Assembly (NCBI RefSeq): GCF_002086155.1
Contig: NZ_MVHE01000015.1
Location: forward strand, 42,943 to 106,942
Origin: Mycobacterium angelicum
GTDB lineage: Bacteria; Actinomycetota; Actinomycetes; Mycobacteriales; Mycobacteriaceae
Direction: 5' to 3'
Length of the DNA: 64,000 nucleotides
Positions 31,546-40,770 of the stretch are shown here, one piece after another (position 1 is the stretch's first letter; each line of letters begins with the position of its first letter). The position numbers and the translations under genes were made by a program. The notes under the pieces were generated by a model. It saw only the letters and a program-made list of their open reading frames with translations, ran no database searches and had not been told where the DNA came from.

Positions 31546-32735
31546 CCAAACTCGCCCAGACACTTGGCCTCACCGAATTTCAAACCGAGATCATCGCCAC
31601 GGTAAGGCAATTCGTCGAAAAGGAAGTGATCCCCAACGCGGCCGAACTCGAACGTGGCGACACGTATCCGCAAGAGATCGTCGACCAGATGCGCGAGATG
31701 GGCCTGTTCGGCCTGATGATCCCGCAGGAGTACGGCGGCCTGGGGGAGTCGCTGCTGACCTACGCGCTGTGCGTCGAGCAACTGGCCCGCGGCTGGATGA
31801 GCGTGTCGGGGGTGCTCAACACGCACTTCATCGTCGCCTACATGTTGCGCCAGCACGGCACCGAGCAACAGAAGCAGCGCTTCCTGCCCCGCATGGCCAC
31901 CGGCGAGACGCGCGGCGCGTTCTCGATGTCGGAGCCGGAGCTGGGCTCCGATGTGGCCGCGATCCGAACCCGGGCGCGGCGCGACCCCGACGGCACGTAC
32001 ACCATCGACGGTCAGAAGATGTGGCTGACCAACGGCGCCACCTCCACGCTGATCGCGGTGCTGGTGCGCACCGACGAAGGTGCGGAGAAGTCGCACCGCA
32101 ATCTGACGGCGTTCCTCGTCGAAAAGCCCGTCGGCTACGGCGAAGTGGTGCCCGGGCTGAGAATTCCCGGCAAGATCGACAAGCTGGGCTACAAGGGCAT
32201 CGAGACCACCGAGCTCATCTTCGACGGCTACCGGGCCGCCGCCGAGGACATTCTCGGCGGCACACCGGGGCAGGGCTTCTTCCAGATGATGGACGGCATC
32301 GAGGTGGGCCGGGTCAATGTGTCGGCGCGCGCATGTGGGGTCGGTCTGCGCGCCTTCGAGCTTGCGGTGCGCTATGCCCAGCAGCGCCACACCTTCGGCA
32401 AGCCGATCGCCGAGCACCAGGCGATCGCGTTCCAGTTGGCCGAGATGGCGACGAAAGTCGAAGCGGCGCATCTGATGATGGTCAACGCCGCGCGGCTGAA
32501 GGACTCAGGAGAGCGCAATGACGTGGCCGCCGGCATGGCGAAATACCTTGCCAGCGAATACTGTTCAGAGGTAACCCAACAGAGCTTCCGGATCCACGGC
32601 GGGTACGGGTACTCCAAGGAATACGAGATCGAGCGGTTGATGCGCGATGCGCCGTTCCTGCTCATCGGTGAGGGCACCAGTGAAATCCAGAAGTCGATCA
32701 TCAGCAAGCGATTACTGGCCGAGTACCAGGTCTGA
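31542..32735 (+). CDS. acyl-CoA dehydrogenase
   Basis: 397-residue FAD enzyme. S-M-S-E-P-E-L-G-S-D, M-W-L-T-N-G-A and the C-terminal R-I-H-G-G-Y-G-Y ... I-G-E-G-T-S-E-I-Q are characteristic, with the catalytic Glu in G-E-G-T-S. ATG overlaps the stop of the CoA-transferase gene. Together with fabG2 and thiolase it makes a nearly complete short beta-oxidation cassette; a hydratase is missing from this operon but several lie downstream. Confidence 0.92.
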   Translation: MTKLAQTLGLTEFQTEIIATVRQFVEKEVIPNAAELERGDTYPQEIVDQMREMGLFGLMIPQEYGGLGESLLTYALCVEQLARGWMSVSGVLNTHFIVAYMLRQHGTEQQKQRFLPRMATGETRGAFSMSEPELGSDVAAIRTRARRDPDGTYTIDGQKMWLTNGATSTLIAVLVRTDEGAEKSHRNLTAFLVEKPVGYGEVVPGLRIPGKIDKLGYKGIETTELIFDGYRAAAEDILGGTPGQGFFQMMDGIEVGRVNVSARACGVGLRAFELAVRYAQQRHTFGKPIAEHQAIAFQLAEMATKVEAAHLMMVNAARLKDSGERNDVAAGMAKYLASEYCSEVTQQSFRIHGGYGYSKEYEIERLMRDAPFLLIGEGTSEIQKSIISKRLLAEYQV

Positions 32736-32739
32736 CGTG

Positions 32740-33441
32740 ATGACCGTCCCGGATTTCGCCGCCCGGCCACAACTCGCCGAAGACGTTGCCCGCTTTGTCC
32801 GGAAACGGATTTTCGACGGCACCTACGCCGCCGGAAAGTACGTCCGCCTGGACCAATTGGCCGCAGAATTGGGCATCAGCGTGACGCCGGTGCGCGAGGC
32901 GCTCTTCGCGCTGCGCGCCGAAGGCCTGGTCGCCCAACAACCCCGGCGAGGCTTTGTGGTGCTGCCGCTTACCGAACGGGATTTGGGTGACGTCGCCAAC
33001 GTGCAAGCGCATGTTGGTGGCGAGCTTGCCGCCCGGGCCGCGATCAATATCAGCGACGACCAGTTGCGCGCGCTCAACGAAATCCAGACTCAGCTGGAGA
33101 AGGCCTATGCCGCCGGCGACGAGGAGCGAGCGGTCGCGCTCAATCACGAATTCCACCGGGCCATCAACGTCGCGGCGAACTCGCCGAAGCTTGCTCAGTT
33201 GATGTCACAGATCACCCGCTACGCGCCCGAATCGGTGTTTCCCACCATCGCGCACTGGCCGGGCCAGGCGACCAAGGACCATCGGCGGGTGTTGGCGGCA
33301 CTGAAGAAACGCGACGACAAGTTGGCCCGCGCTGCGATGTCAGAACACCTGGCTGCCAGTGCAATTCCGTTGATCGAGCACCTCGTCGCCCACGGCGTGG
33401 TGGTCCAAGCGGTGCCGCGCGATGGCGAGACATCGGCCTGA
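32740..33441 (+). CDS. GntR family regulator (FCD domain)
   Basis: 233 residues: N-terminal winged helix with L-A-A-E-L-G-I-S-V-T-P-V-R-E-A, then a helical FCD domain whose metal/ligand residues appear in N-H-E-F-H-R-A-I-N and K-D-H-R-R-V-L. Start ATG 32740 (GTG 32737 adjacent), 4 bp after the acyl-CoA dehydrogenase stop, so co-transcribed. Probably an acyl-CoA or organic-acid responsive autoregulator of the fabG2 operon. Confidence 0.9.
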   Translation: MTVPDFAARPQLAEDVARFVRKRIFDGTYAAGKYVRLDQLAAELGISVTPVREALFALRAEGLVAQQPRRGFVVLPLTERDLGDVANVQAHVGGELAARAAINISDDQLRALNEIQTQLEKAYAAGDEERAVALNHEFHRAINVAANSPKLAQLMSQITRYAPESVFPTIAHWPGQATKDHRRVLAALKKRDDKLARAAMSEHLAASAIPLIEHLVAHGVVVQAVPRDGETSA

Positions 33442-33464
33442 ATAACCAATGACAGGGAGCGCAA

Positions 33465-33754
33465 ATGCGTCTTAGACGTGCGGTTGGTGCCACTGCGGGA
33501 CTCATCGCCTTCTCGACGGCGATCATCCTGTCTCCGCCGGCGATGGCTGACCCGCTGGACCCGATACCGGGGAACGGAATCTTCATCGTCGGCCCTGACA
33601 TTGCACCGGGGCTCTTACCTACAGCACACCTGATGCGAATAAAGAGCACGTACTTCAGACGAACATCTCTGTCGGTCCGATGTTCGCCAATGTCAACACC
33701 TCCGTGAAGGCTTTCGAATCGCAGAACTGTCAGCCCTGGACGCGGGTGCCATGA
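33465..33754 (+). pseudogene. broken Rv1352-like secreted protein gene
   Basis: ATG 33465 begins a signal peptide (R-L-R-R-A ... A-M-A-D) and G-N-G-I-F-I-V-G-P-D-I-A-P-G, the hallmark of the Rv1352-type small secreted family. After about 33610 that frame goes to unrelated sequence and stops at 33707. The missing part, N-I-S-V-G-P-M-F-A-N-V-N then C-Q-P-W-T-R-V-P, is intact two bases out of phase and stops at 33754. Compared with Rv1352 as remembered, about 26 residues are gone between the halves, so an out-of-frame deletion is likely. The 3' end overlaps the convergent ligase gene by 25 bp. Confidence 0.8.
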
Positions 33755-35268
33755 GGCCGGTTCGCCTCGATCAACATCTCGCGCAGCCGTCGCATGTCGA
33801 CCTTGCCCGAGCCAAGGCGGGGGATTTCGCGGTCGGAGTCCAGCAACAACCACACCGTCGGCACCTTGAAGCTGCTCAGCAGCCCGCTTGCCGCCCCGTG
33901 CAACTGGTCTGCGTTTCGCGTGCGGCAGATCACCGCCGCGGCCACCCTTTGACCCGAAGCGCCGGGCACATCGGTGACGAAGGCGTTGTCGACGCCGTCG
34001 ATGGTGCGTAGCGCCCGCTCGACCTCGTCGGGATAGACCGTCGCCCCGCTGACCTTGAACATGTCGTCGCACCGGCCGTGGTAGAAGAGAAAGCCCTCGT
34101 CGGTGAGCCGGCCGAGGTCGCCGGTGGGGTAGAAGCCGTCGCTGGTGAACAGGTCTTCGCGGCTGTGGCGGCACATGCCGCGCAGCGTGTGCGGTCCCCG
34201 GATCTGGATCATGCCGACGGTTCCGGCCGGAACAGGGACGCCGGTGTCGGTATCGACGATGCGAATTTCCATGCCGGGGAGGGGTTTTCCGCAGCTGCCC
34301 CAGGCCGCCGGCGGCATATCCGTATCGGCGGCATAGCCGCAATAGGGGCCGAAAGCCTCCGTCATGCCGAACAGGACCGCGCGTGCCCCGGGCTGCGCCC
34401 GCTGCTCGGGTGGCAGCAGCGCTTCGAGGCTGCCGGGCCGCAATGCCGAAAGGTCAACGCTCGCCCGGTGGGGGTGGCGCGCCAGTGCTTCGGCTTGATC
34501 GGGCCAGCCGCGAAACAGCGTCACTCGCTCTGCTTCCAGCAGCCGTAGTGTCGTCTCGGGCCGCGGGATTTCCTCGGTCACCAGTGTGGCGCCGGCGAGC
34601 AGCGCCGACAGTATTCCGCTGCCAAACCCGCCGACCCAGAAAAATGGCATCGGCAGATACAGCCGGGTGTCTGCGGTGATGCAGCGCGCCGTGAGACTTG
34701 ATCGCACCGCGCCCAACGCGCTGGCGTGGGAGTGGACGACTCCTTTGGGCGTTCCGCTGCTGCCCGAGGTGAAGATGATGGTCAGCGGGTCGTCTTCGTG
34801 AACCGTCTCGGTCATGGCATCGACGATGCGGCGGGCCTGTTCGGCTGCAACCGAATTGGCGAGTCGGCCGACCGGCCACACCGCTGTCAGGGCCGGCAAC
34901 TCGGCTTGCCGGAGGTCGTCGAGATAGCGGTGCCCGCGGAATTCCTCGACGCTCACCAGGACCTGCACCGCGGCCACCCGCAACTGCGCGATCAGTTCGG
35001 CCGGGCGCAACAACGTACTCAACGGAACGAGAACTGCGCCGATACGTGTCAGTGCGATGGCAATCTGCACCCAGCGCGTGCCATTGGGCATGACCAGGCC
35101 CACCCTGGTGCCCTTGCCCACTCCGACATCGACGAAAACCGCCGCCAAATCCATGGTGGCCGTGTCGAGTTCGCGGTAGCTGAGCCGCCCGGACGGGTCG
35201 ATGACCATCGGCTTTCCGCCGTGGCCGGCGGCCTGCGACCGCACCAATCGGTCGATGGTGTCAGGCAT
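33730..35268 (-). CDS. acyl-CoA synthetase / AMP-dependent ligase
   Basis: Activates a carboxylic acid to its CoA thioester via acyl-AMP. 512 residues from ATG 35268, overlapping the upstream ligase by 8 bp. P-loop T-S-G-S-S-G-T-P-K-G, A5 region G-M-T-E-A-F-G, hinge T-G-D-L-G-R-L and catalytic Lys in G-S-G-K-V-D. Paralogous to the next ligase (similar F-F-W-V-G-G-F-G motif). Last gene of the minus-strand operon beginning near 40.6 kb. Confidence 0.9.
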   Translation of the reverse strand: MPDTIDRLVRSQAAGHGGKPMVIDPSGRLSYRELDTATMDLAAVFVDVGVGKGTRVGLVMPNGTRWVQIAIALTRIGAVLVPLSTLLRPAELIAQLRVAAVQVLVSVEEFRGHRYLDDLRQAELPALTAVWPVGRLANSVAAEQARRIVDAMTETVHEDDPLTIIFTSGSSGTPKGVVHSHASALGAVRSSLTARCITADTRLYLPMPFFWVGGFGSGILSALLAGATLVTEEIPRPETTLRLLEAERVTLFRGWPDQAEALARHPHRASVDLSALRPGSLEALLPPEQRAQPGARAVLFGMTEAFGPYCGYAADTDMPPAAWGSCGKPLPGMEIRIVDTDTGVPVPAGTVGMIQIRGPHTLRGMCRHSREDLFTSDGFYPTGDLGRLTDEGFLFYHGRCDDMFKVSGATVYPDEVERALRTIDGVDNAFVTDVPGASGQRVAAAVICRTRNADQLHGAASGLLSSFKVPTVWLLLDSDREIPRLGSGKVDMRRLREMLIEANRPHGTRVQG

Positions 35269-36784
35269 CGAAGAGCCTCTTGAGGCGCCGCCTATCGACC
35301 TTGCCGCTGGACAACAGCGGTAGCGCCGCACGAGGAAGCGCGACAAATTGCTTCGGGATCTTGTATGCCGACAACTGCGTTTTGAGTCCCGCCCGCAGCG
35401 CCCCTTCGTCGAAGGTGTCGGAGCCATCGGGCAGGACGACGACGGCGGCCACCAACTGGCCCCGCTCGGCGTCTGGAATGCCCACCACGTGAGCCGTTGT
35501 CCCGAGGTTGGCCAATGCATTTTCGACCTCGGCCGCCGACACGTTAGCGCCCGCGGTCTTGATCATTCCGCTGCGCCGGCCCAGGAAGTACATGAACCCT
35601 TCGCCGTCGGCGCGAACCAGATCACCGGTGTGGAACCAGCCGTCTGAGTCGAAGCATTCTTCGCGACTGCGCCCGTAGTACCCCTGCATGACGTAGGGCC
35701 CGCGGATGCACAGCTCGCCGCTATCCAGGATCATGGTCTCGAATCCGGGCGCCGGCCTGCCGTAGGACCCGCGTCGCTCTTCGGGTTGGTCGGATTCGTC
35801 CTCGCAGATGAGCAGGACGCTGCCGGCTTCGGTCATCCCGAGCATGTTGTGGCGCAGTTCGGGATCCGCCGGCTGGACATCGGGCGCCATGATCGGATAG
35901 AGGTTGCCCCGGCGCATCGACGACAGATCGCGTCGGGCGAAGCTGGGATGGTCGGCCAGGTGCGCGATGCCCGCTACGAAACCGTTTGTCATAGTGGGTC
36001 TTTCGGATTCAAGCAGGTCAAGTGTCGCGCCGGCATCGGTGGCGTTGGAGCACACCAGGGTGGACCCGGCGATCAGCGTGGCAAGCAGCCCGAACGCGAA
36101 TCCACCGATCCAGAAGAACGGCGAATTACAGAACAACCTGTCGTCGGCCGTCAATCCGCGGATCGTGTTCAGGTTGCGCTGGTGGCCCAGCAGCGCGGCG
36201 TGCGTGTGTACCACGCCCTTGGGTGCGCTCGTGGACCCCGACGTGTACACGATCGCCAGGACGTCGGCGGGGTCGACATCGTCTTCCAAACCTCGCACCT
36301 TCGCCGCCTCGGCGGCGTGGCGGTACGGCCGGCTGGCATCGGATGTGACGACGCGGCGCAGTTGCGGTACGGCGGCGCAGAACAGCCGATCCGCGTGGTC
36401 GAATTCCGGACCGAGCAACTGCGTTAGCCGCTCTCGATAGTCGTGGGAACGAAAACGGTTCGCGCTCAACAAGATCTGCACGTCGCCGTCGACGAGTTGT
36501 TCGCGTAGCTCACGTGTGGTGACGAAGGTGGAGAAGGGGACCACTATCGCGCCGATGCGCGCCGCCGCCAGCATTCCCACCACGAAATCGCTGCCATTGG
36601 GATACAGCAGCCCCACCCGGGTGCCCTTGCCGGCCCCAAGCGCGATCAGGCCGCGGGCCAGCTCTGCCGAACGGCGATCGGCCTGGGCGTAGCTGATCCG
36701 ATCCTCGTCGCACACCAGCAGTGGGTGGCCCGCCCGCGAACGGGCTTGGTGGCGAAGGACTTCGGCAAGCGTGTCACGAGCCAT
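35261..36784 (-). CDS. acyl-CoA synthetase / AMP-dependent ligase
   Basis: 507 residues from ATG 36784. P-loop T-S-G-S-T-S-A-P-K-G, substrate region F-F-W-I-G-G-F-A-F-G, N-M-L-G-M-T-E-A-G, T-G-D-L-V-R and catalytic Lys in S-S-G-K-V-D. Overlaps both neighbouring ligases (8 bp downstream, 11 bp upstream). Three adjacent, divergent ligases suggest several acids, or successive intermediates, are activated in one pathway. Confidence 0.9.
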   Translation of the reverse strand: MARDTLAEVLRHQARSRAGHPLLVCDEDRISYAQADRRSAELARGLIALGAGKGTRVGLLYPNGSDFVVGMLAAARIGAIVVPFSTFVTTRELREQLVDGDVQILLSANRFRSHDYRERLTQLLGPEFDHADRLFCAAVPQLRRVVTSDASRPYRHAAEAAKVRGLEDDVDPADVLAIVYTSGSTSAPKGVVHTHAALLGHQRNLNTIRGLTADDRLFCNSPFFWIGGFAFGLLATLIAGSTLVCSNATDAGATLDLLESERPTMTNGFVAGIAHLADHPSFARRDLSSMRRGNLYPIMAPDVQPADPELRHNMLGMTEAGSVLLICEDESDQPEERRGSYGRPAPGFETMILDSGELCIRGPYVMQGYYGRSREECFDSDGWFHTGDLVRADGEGFMYFLGRRSGMIKTAGANVSAAEVENALANLGTTAHVVGIPDAERGQLVAAVVVLPDGSDTFDEGALRAGLKTQLSAYKIPKQFVALPRAALPLLSSGKVDRRRLKRLFDA

Positions 36785-38237
36785 GGTTGGTGGTATCGCT
36801 GAAAAAGCTTCGGATGGCGCCCAGGTCGGGCTTGCCGGATGGTGTTCGCGGCATCGCGTCGACGACAACGATATCGGCCGGAATCTCGTAACCCGCCAGG
36901 CGTGTTCGCAGATACTCGACCAACTCACCGGTGCCGGTCGACCCGGCTTGACGCAGTTCCACCATGGCCACCGGCGTTTCGCCGAGCCGCTCGTCGTAAC
37001 GTCCGACAACGGCCGCGCCGGCGACGGCGGGGTGGCCCTCGAGGGCGGTGCGAACGTTGTCGGGCAGCACCTTGAATCCGCCGCGAATGATGGCCTGGTC
37101 GGCTCGCCCCACGATCCAGAGAAAGCCGTCGGCGTCGATGCGCGCCATGTCCGTGGTCTGCAGCCAATCCGCCGACGGGCCAAGCTGCCCGGGCCTGAGC
37201 TCCAGCCGGCCCACCTGATTCGGCGGTAGGGCGGCGCCGTCATCGTCGACCACCCGCAGTTGCGCGCCGGGATTGGCGCGGCCGACGCTGCCGCGCTTGG
37301 CTCGCCAGTACTGCCGGTGGTCGGCAAGCGTCCAACCGGCGACGCCGCCACCGAATTCGGTGGCCGCATAAGAGGTCAGCACCGGGATGCCGTACTTCTG
37401 CGTGAAGGCGTCGGCGTCCTCGGCCGACAGCGGCGCGGTGCCGCAGGTGACGGCGCGGATGCCGGCCAGATCGGCTCGGGACAGATCAGAGTGCAATACC
37501 GTGCGCAGCGCCGCCGGTACCAGCGACACCGCGCGGGGGCGGTGCTTGCGCACCGCTTGGGTCCAGGCGTTGAGTTCGAATCGTTCCAGCAATACGAATG
37601 GCCTGCCCGCCGTGACGCATTGCAGTACCCGAAAAACGCCGCCGATGTGCACCAGCGGCGAATTGACGATCGCTACGCCGCGGCGCAGTTCGGTGGGCGC
37701 CGGTGTGTTCCGATAGTCGGCGCCCAGCACGCTGTGCGCCAGCATGTCGTAGCCGAGGCCGATTCGCTTGGGCGGCCCGGTGGTGCCGCTGGTCAGCATC
37801 CGCACCGCCACTTCCCAGCGGCCGGGTACCGATACCGCTGCCGGTTCGTCAACGCGGTCGAAGAGCGCCGAAATGGACACCGTAACCCGCCGCGTGGGGC
37901 CGGGCGCAGCAGCAGCAAGTGAGGCCAAATCGTCGGATTCGCCGACGATCACCGGCAGCCGCAGCCCGGCGATGTCGGTCCTGGTGCGATCGTCCCCGCG
38001 AGCAGGATTGATGGTCACCACAGTTCCGCCGCGCAGCAGCACGCCCAGGAACGCCGCAACATGGGCGGGCCGGTTGCGCAACAGGATTCCGACCTCTGGC
38101 TCTTTCGCTTGCGAACCGACATGGCTTGCCGCGACCCGGATCTGGCGCCACGAGAACCATTGGTCGCCATACTCGATCGCGGGTGCATCCGGCTGCAGAT
38201 CGAGCACCTCGGCGATGCGCCGGCTCAGCGGATGCAT
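36774..38237 (-). CDS. class I adenylate-forming ligase
   Basis: 487 residues. Shorter and more divergent than its two neighbours: P-loop T-S-G-T-T-G-P-P-K-R (Arg in the usual Gly position), S-Y-A-A-T-E-F-G-G-G, T-T-D-M-A-R and catalytic Lys in P-S-G-K-P-D. ATG 38237 shares one base with the upstream hydratase stop (TGATG); GTG 38240 is one codon earlier. The substrate may be aromatic or cyclic, but this is a guess. Confidence 0.85.
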   Translation of the reverse strand: MHPLSRRIAEVLDLQPDAPAIEYGDQWFSWRQIRVAASHVGSQAKEPEVGILLRNRPAHVAAFLGVLLRGGTVVTINPARGDDRTRTDIAGLRLPVIVGESDDLASLAAAAPGPTRRVTVSISALFDRVDEPAAVSVPGRWEVAVRMLTSGTTGPPKRIGLGYDMLAHSVLGADYRNTPAPTELRRGVAIVNSPLVHIGGVFRVLQCVTAGRPFVLLERFELNAWTQAVRKHRPRAVSLVPAALRTVLHSDLSRADLAGIRAVTCGTAPLSAEDADAFTQKYGIPVLTSYAATEFGGGVAGWTLADHRQYWRAKRGSVGRANPGAQLRVVDDDGAALPPNQVGRLELRPGQLGPSADWLQTTDMARIDADGFLWIVGRADQAIIRGGFKVLPDNVRTALEGHPAVAGAAVVGRYDERLGETPVAMVELRQAGSTGTGELVEYLRTRLAGYEIPADIVVVDAMPRTPSGKPDLGAIRSFFSDTTNHGS

Positions 38238-39019
38238 CACCGGATCTTCGGTTCACGCGCGGGAGCCTGGCCGGCCGCCAGCTCCGCTATTCCGAGCGGG
38301 TTGCCCAACCGGGTATAGATCAGGCCCTGGTCCAGGGCGGCCCGGTAGGGTTTGTCCAAGGATTCCCAGATCGCTTTGACGGTGCCTTGAGTCGCCGACG
38401 GGGGCTTGGCCGCGATCGCCGCGGCGATCTCGTGCGCCCGTGCCCATAGCCGTTCGGGTTGAACAACTTCCGAGACCAGACCGATCCGCAGCGCGGTGTC
38501 GGCGCAGACCCGCTCGTCGTTGCCCATCAGCGCTATTCGTAGCGTCTCACCCAGCCCGATGCGGCGCATCAGCCCGATCGGCTCCAGCGCGCAAACCAGG
38601 CCGGCCGACACGTGCGAATCGAAGAACGTAGCATCCGTCGCGCAGATCACGATGTCGGATTCGTTGAGGAAGTAGAACGCACCCGCGGTGCATATCCCCT
38701 GTACGGCACACACCACCGGCTTCCACATCTTCTGCCACTTGGGACTCAGCGATTCGCCGGGATCCTCGTGATTCCAGACGTTTTCGGGCTGACCATAGGG
38801 TGCCTTGATATCAAGACCAGCGCTGAACGCGCGGCCGGCCGCCCTCAGGACCACCGCATGAACGGACTCGTCGAGCTTGACGATGCGCCACGCTTGCCCC
38901 ATCTCCACACACATGGTGCGGTCGAACGCGTTGAGCTGCTCGGGCCGATTCAGCGTGATGGTCGCGACATGGTCCGCGGCATCGACGTCGAGCTGGATCC
39001 TGTCGAACTTCACCGGCAT
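38237..39019 (-). CDS. enoyl-CoA hydratase/isomerase family protein
   Basis: 260-residue crotonase. T-L-N-R-P-E-Q-L-N-A-F and A-F-S-A-G-L-D-I-K form the CoA site/first oxyanion hole; G-I-C-T-A-G-A-F is the second, with Ala replacing the usual second Gly. The ATG at 39019 overlaps the upstream gene by 10 bp; TTG 39025 is also in frame. One of three consecutive crotonases. Confidence 0.9.
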   Translation of the reverse strand: MPVKFDRIQLDVDAADHVATITLNRPEQLNAFDRTMCVEMGQAWRIVKLDESVHAVVLRAAGRAFSAGLDIKAPYGQPENVWNHEDPGESLSPKWQKMWKPVVCAVQGICTAGAFYFLNESDIVICATDATFFDSHVSAGLVCALEPIGLMRRIGLGETLRIALMGNDERVCADTALRIGLVSEVVQPERLWARAHEIAAAIAAKPPSATQGTVKAIWESLDKPYRAALDQGLIYTRLGNPLGIAELAAGQAPAREPKIR

Positions 39020-39822
39020 TGCCAATCGGGTTGGCGTTTCTCCACAAACGCTTTCGGACCCTCCACTGCATCCTGGGTCCGCAATACGCGTTCGCGAAAG
39101 GCCTCGGCGAGCATCTCGGCTTCGTGCAGCGGCAAGTCCAGTCCTTTGAGGATGGCCAGCCGCGTCCCGCGGACCGCCAGCGGCGCATTGGAATTCACAA
39201 TGCCGGCAATCTCATGGGCCCGCTCCAGCAGGCGGTCGTGCTCGACGATTTCGCTGATCAATCCGAGCTCGAAGGCGCGCTCTGCGCTCATCCGCTCGTG
39301 CTTGCCCAGCAGCGCCATGCGCAGCGCGACAGAGCGCGGCAGTACCCGGGCCAGCCGCACCATCTCGCGCCCGGCGACCAGACCGATGCTGACGTGCGGG
39401 TCGAAGAAGGTGGCCCGATCGGATGCGATGACGATGTCTGACGTAGTGACCCAGTCCAGTCCGGCGCCACAACACAACCCGTTGACCGCGGTCAGCAGCG
39501 GCTTGGCCATTCGGCGAAACGGCGGCGTACCTTCCTGCGGTGCCTCCCACTGTTCGTAGGTCGACAGATAGGGGTGCTCGTAGATCACCTTGCCGTCGCC
39601 TGGGATGGCTTTGACGTCGGCTCCCGTGCAAAACGCTCGTCCGGTGCCGGTGACGATGGTCAGCCACACCTGGTCGTCGTTTTCGGCTTCGTCGTAGGCG
39701 GCCCGCAATTCCGTGATCATGTGCGGGCTCAGCGCATTGAGCGCATCCGGTCGATTGAGCGTGATGGTGGCCGTATGCCCGTCCACCCCGTAGCTGATGG
39801 TGTCGAATCCGGGCATGCTCAC
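39010..39822 (-). CDS. enoyl-CoA hydratase/isomerase family protein
   Basis: 270-residue crotonase, GTG 39822 overlapping the upstream stop (GTGA). T-L-N-R-P-D-A-L-N-A-L, F-C-T-G-A-D-V-K and N-G-L-C-C-G-A-G-L-D-W are the oxyanion-hole segments. Similar to the next gene downstream through the region F-F-D-P-H-V-S versus F-F-D-S-H-V-S, suggesting the two arose by duplication. Confidence 0.91.
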   Translation of the reverse strand: MSMPGFDTISYGVDGHTATITLNRPDALNALSPHMITELRAAYDEAENDDQVWLTIVTGTGRAFCTGADVKAIPGDGKVIYEHPYLSTYEQWEAPQEGTPPFRRMAKPLLTAVNGLCCGAGLDWVTTSDIVIASDRATFFDPHVSIGLVAGREMVRLARVLPRSVALRMALLGKHERMSAERAFELGLISEIVEHDRLLERAHEIAGIVNSNAPLAVRGTRLAILKGLDLPLHEAEMLAEAFRERVLRTQDAVEGPKAFVEKRQPDWQCR

Positions 39823-40601
39823 CGGCCCTGGAACTTCGGTGTACGCCGCTGCTGAAAGGCCGCCAGGCCCTCTTTGAAATCGCTTGTCCGGCAGGACAGT
39901 TCCAAGTTGAACAGCTCCTGGGTCAGGGACTGGCTCAGCGTCGCGTGCTGTCCGAGATGCAGCGCCTGTTTGGCCAGTCCGATCGCAGCCGTCGGCCCGC
40001 TGGATAGGCGGGACAACAACTCTTCTATCGTCTCGTCGAGTTGCTGCTCGGCTACGGCTTGGTGAATCAGGCCCCAGTCGGCGGCTTCAGGTGCGTTCAC
40101 CTTTTCCCCGAGCAGCAGCATCCGCCGGGCGCGGGCCAGGCCGATCAGGCGGGGCAGCAGCCAGGTGGCCCCCGAATCCGGGCTGAACCCACGGTCGACA
40201 AAGGGCTCCCAGAAGAGGGCATCGGTGCTTGCAACAGTGAAGTCGGCGGCCAGCGCCAGATTGCAGCCCATGCCCACGGCCCAGCCCTGCACGCCGCACA
40301 CCACCGGCAATTGGAGGGTGTGCAACAGCTCGATCACGCGATGGGCGGCATGCGGAATACGGCGCACCAGATCCCCGGCGCGCGGACGTTGTCCCTCGCC
40401 GCTGTTGGTGGCCACCCAGTCGGCGCCCGCACAGAAGTCCGCGCCCGCACCCCGGATGTGCACAGCGCGCAACGAGTCGTCGGTGGCGGCCTTGGATAGC
40501 GTGGCGACGAACGCCTCAATCATCGCTGCAGTCAACGAGTTACGTCGCGACGGGCGATCGAGCGTGATTCGCAGCACCGCGCCATCGCGGCGCGTTGTCA
40601 C
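39819..40601 (-). CDS. enoyl-CoA hydratase/isomerase family protein
   Basis: Crotonase of 260 residues if started at GTG 40601, which has GAGGG four bases upstream and places two residues before the conserved R-R-D-G-A-V-L-R-I-T. GTG 40640 and ATG 40679 are in frame but add unconserved sequence; 40679 also lies next to the promoter dyad. L-D-R-P-S-R-R-N-S-L and F-C-A-G-A-D-W-V, then W-A-V-G-M-G-C-N-L. First gene of the six-gene minus operon ending at 33730. Confidence 0.87.
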   Translation of the reverse strand: MTTRRDGAVLRITLDRPSRRNSLTAAMIEAFVATLSKAATDDSLRAVHIRGAGADFCAGADWVATNSGEGQRPRAGDLVRRIPHAAHRVIELLHTLQLPVVCGVQGWAVGMGCNLALAADFTVASTDALFWEPFVDRGFSPDSGATWLLPRLIGLARARRMLLLGEKVNAPEAADWGLIHQAVAEQQLDETIEELLSRLSSGPTAAIGLAKQALHLGQHATLSQSLTQELFNLELSCRTSDFKEGLAAFQQRRTPKFQGR

Positions 40602-40678
40602 CGAACCCTCGGTCCCGGCCGAGTCGGCCTCGTGACCCACTATCGAATCCGGCCTTTCTGCGCCGATATGGTGACCCA

Positions 40679-40708
40679 TACAGTAGGCAATACGATTGCT
40701 ACGCTGTA
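40679..40708. promoter_or_regulatory. operator candidate A between divergent catabolic operons
   Basis: Near-dyad: TACAGTAGGCAAT, ACG, then ATTGCTACGCTGTA. On the minus strand TACTGT can act as -10 for the crotonase operon; on the plus strand TATAAG follows at 40707. Shares TACAG/CTGTA arms with sites at 45.5 and 47.8 kb and GGCAATAC with 62.96 kb. Confidence 0.55.
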
Positions 40709-40770
40709 TAAGTTAGCAAGGAAACGTTGCCGACGGAATAAGCGGGTGAGACCCGACAAGGAGAGGACAT

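Noticed and set aside
31532..32521. 329-codon Arg-rich frame overlapping the acyl-CoA dehydrogenase at 31542
   Set aside because: Same strand, shifted frame, with low-complexity RRR composition typical of a GC-rich shadow.
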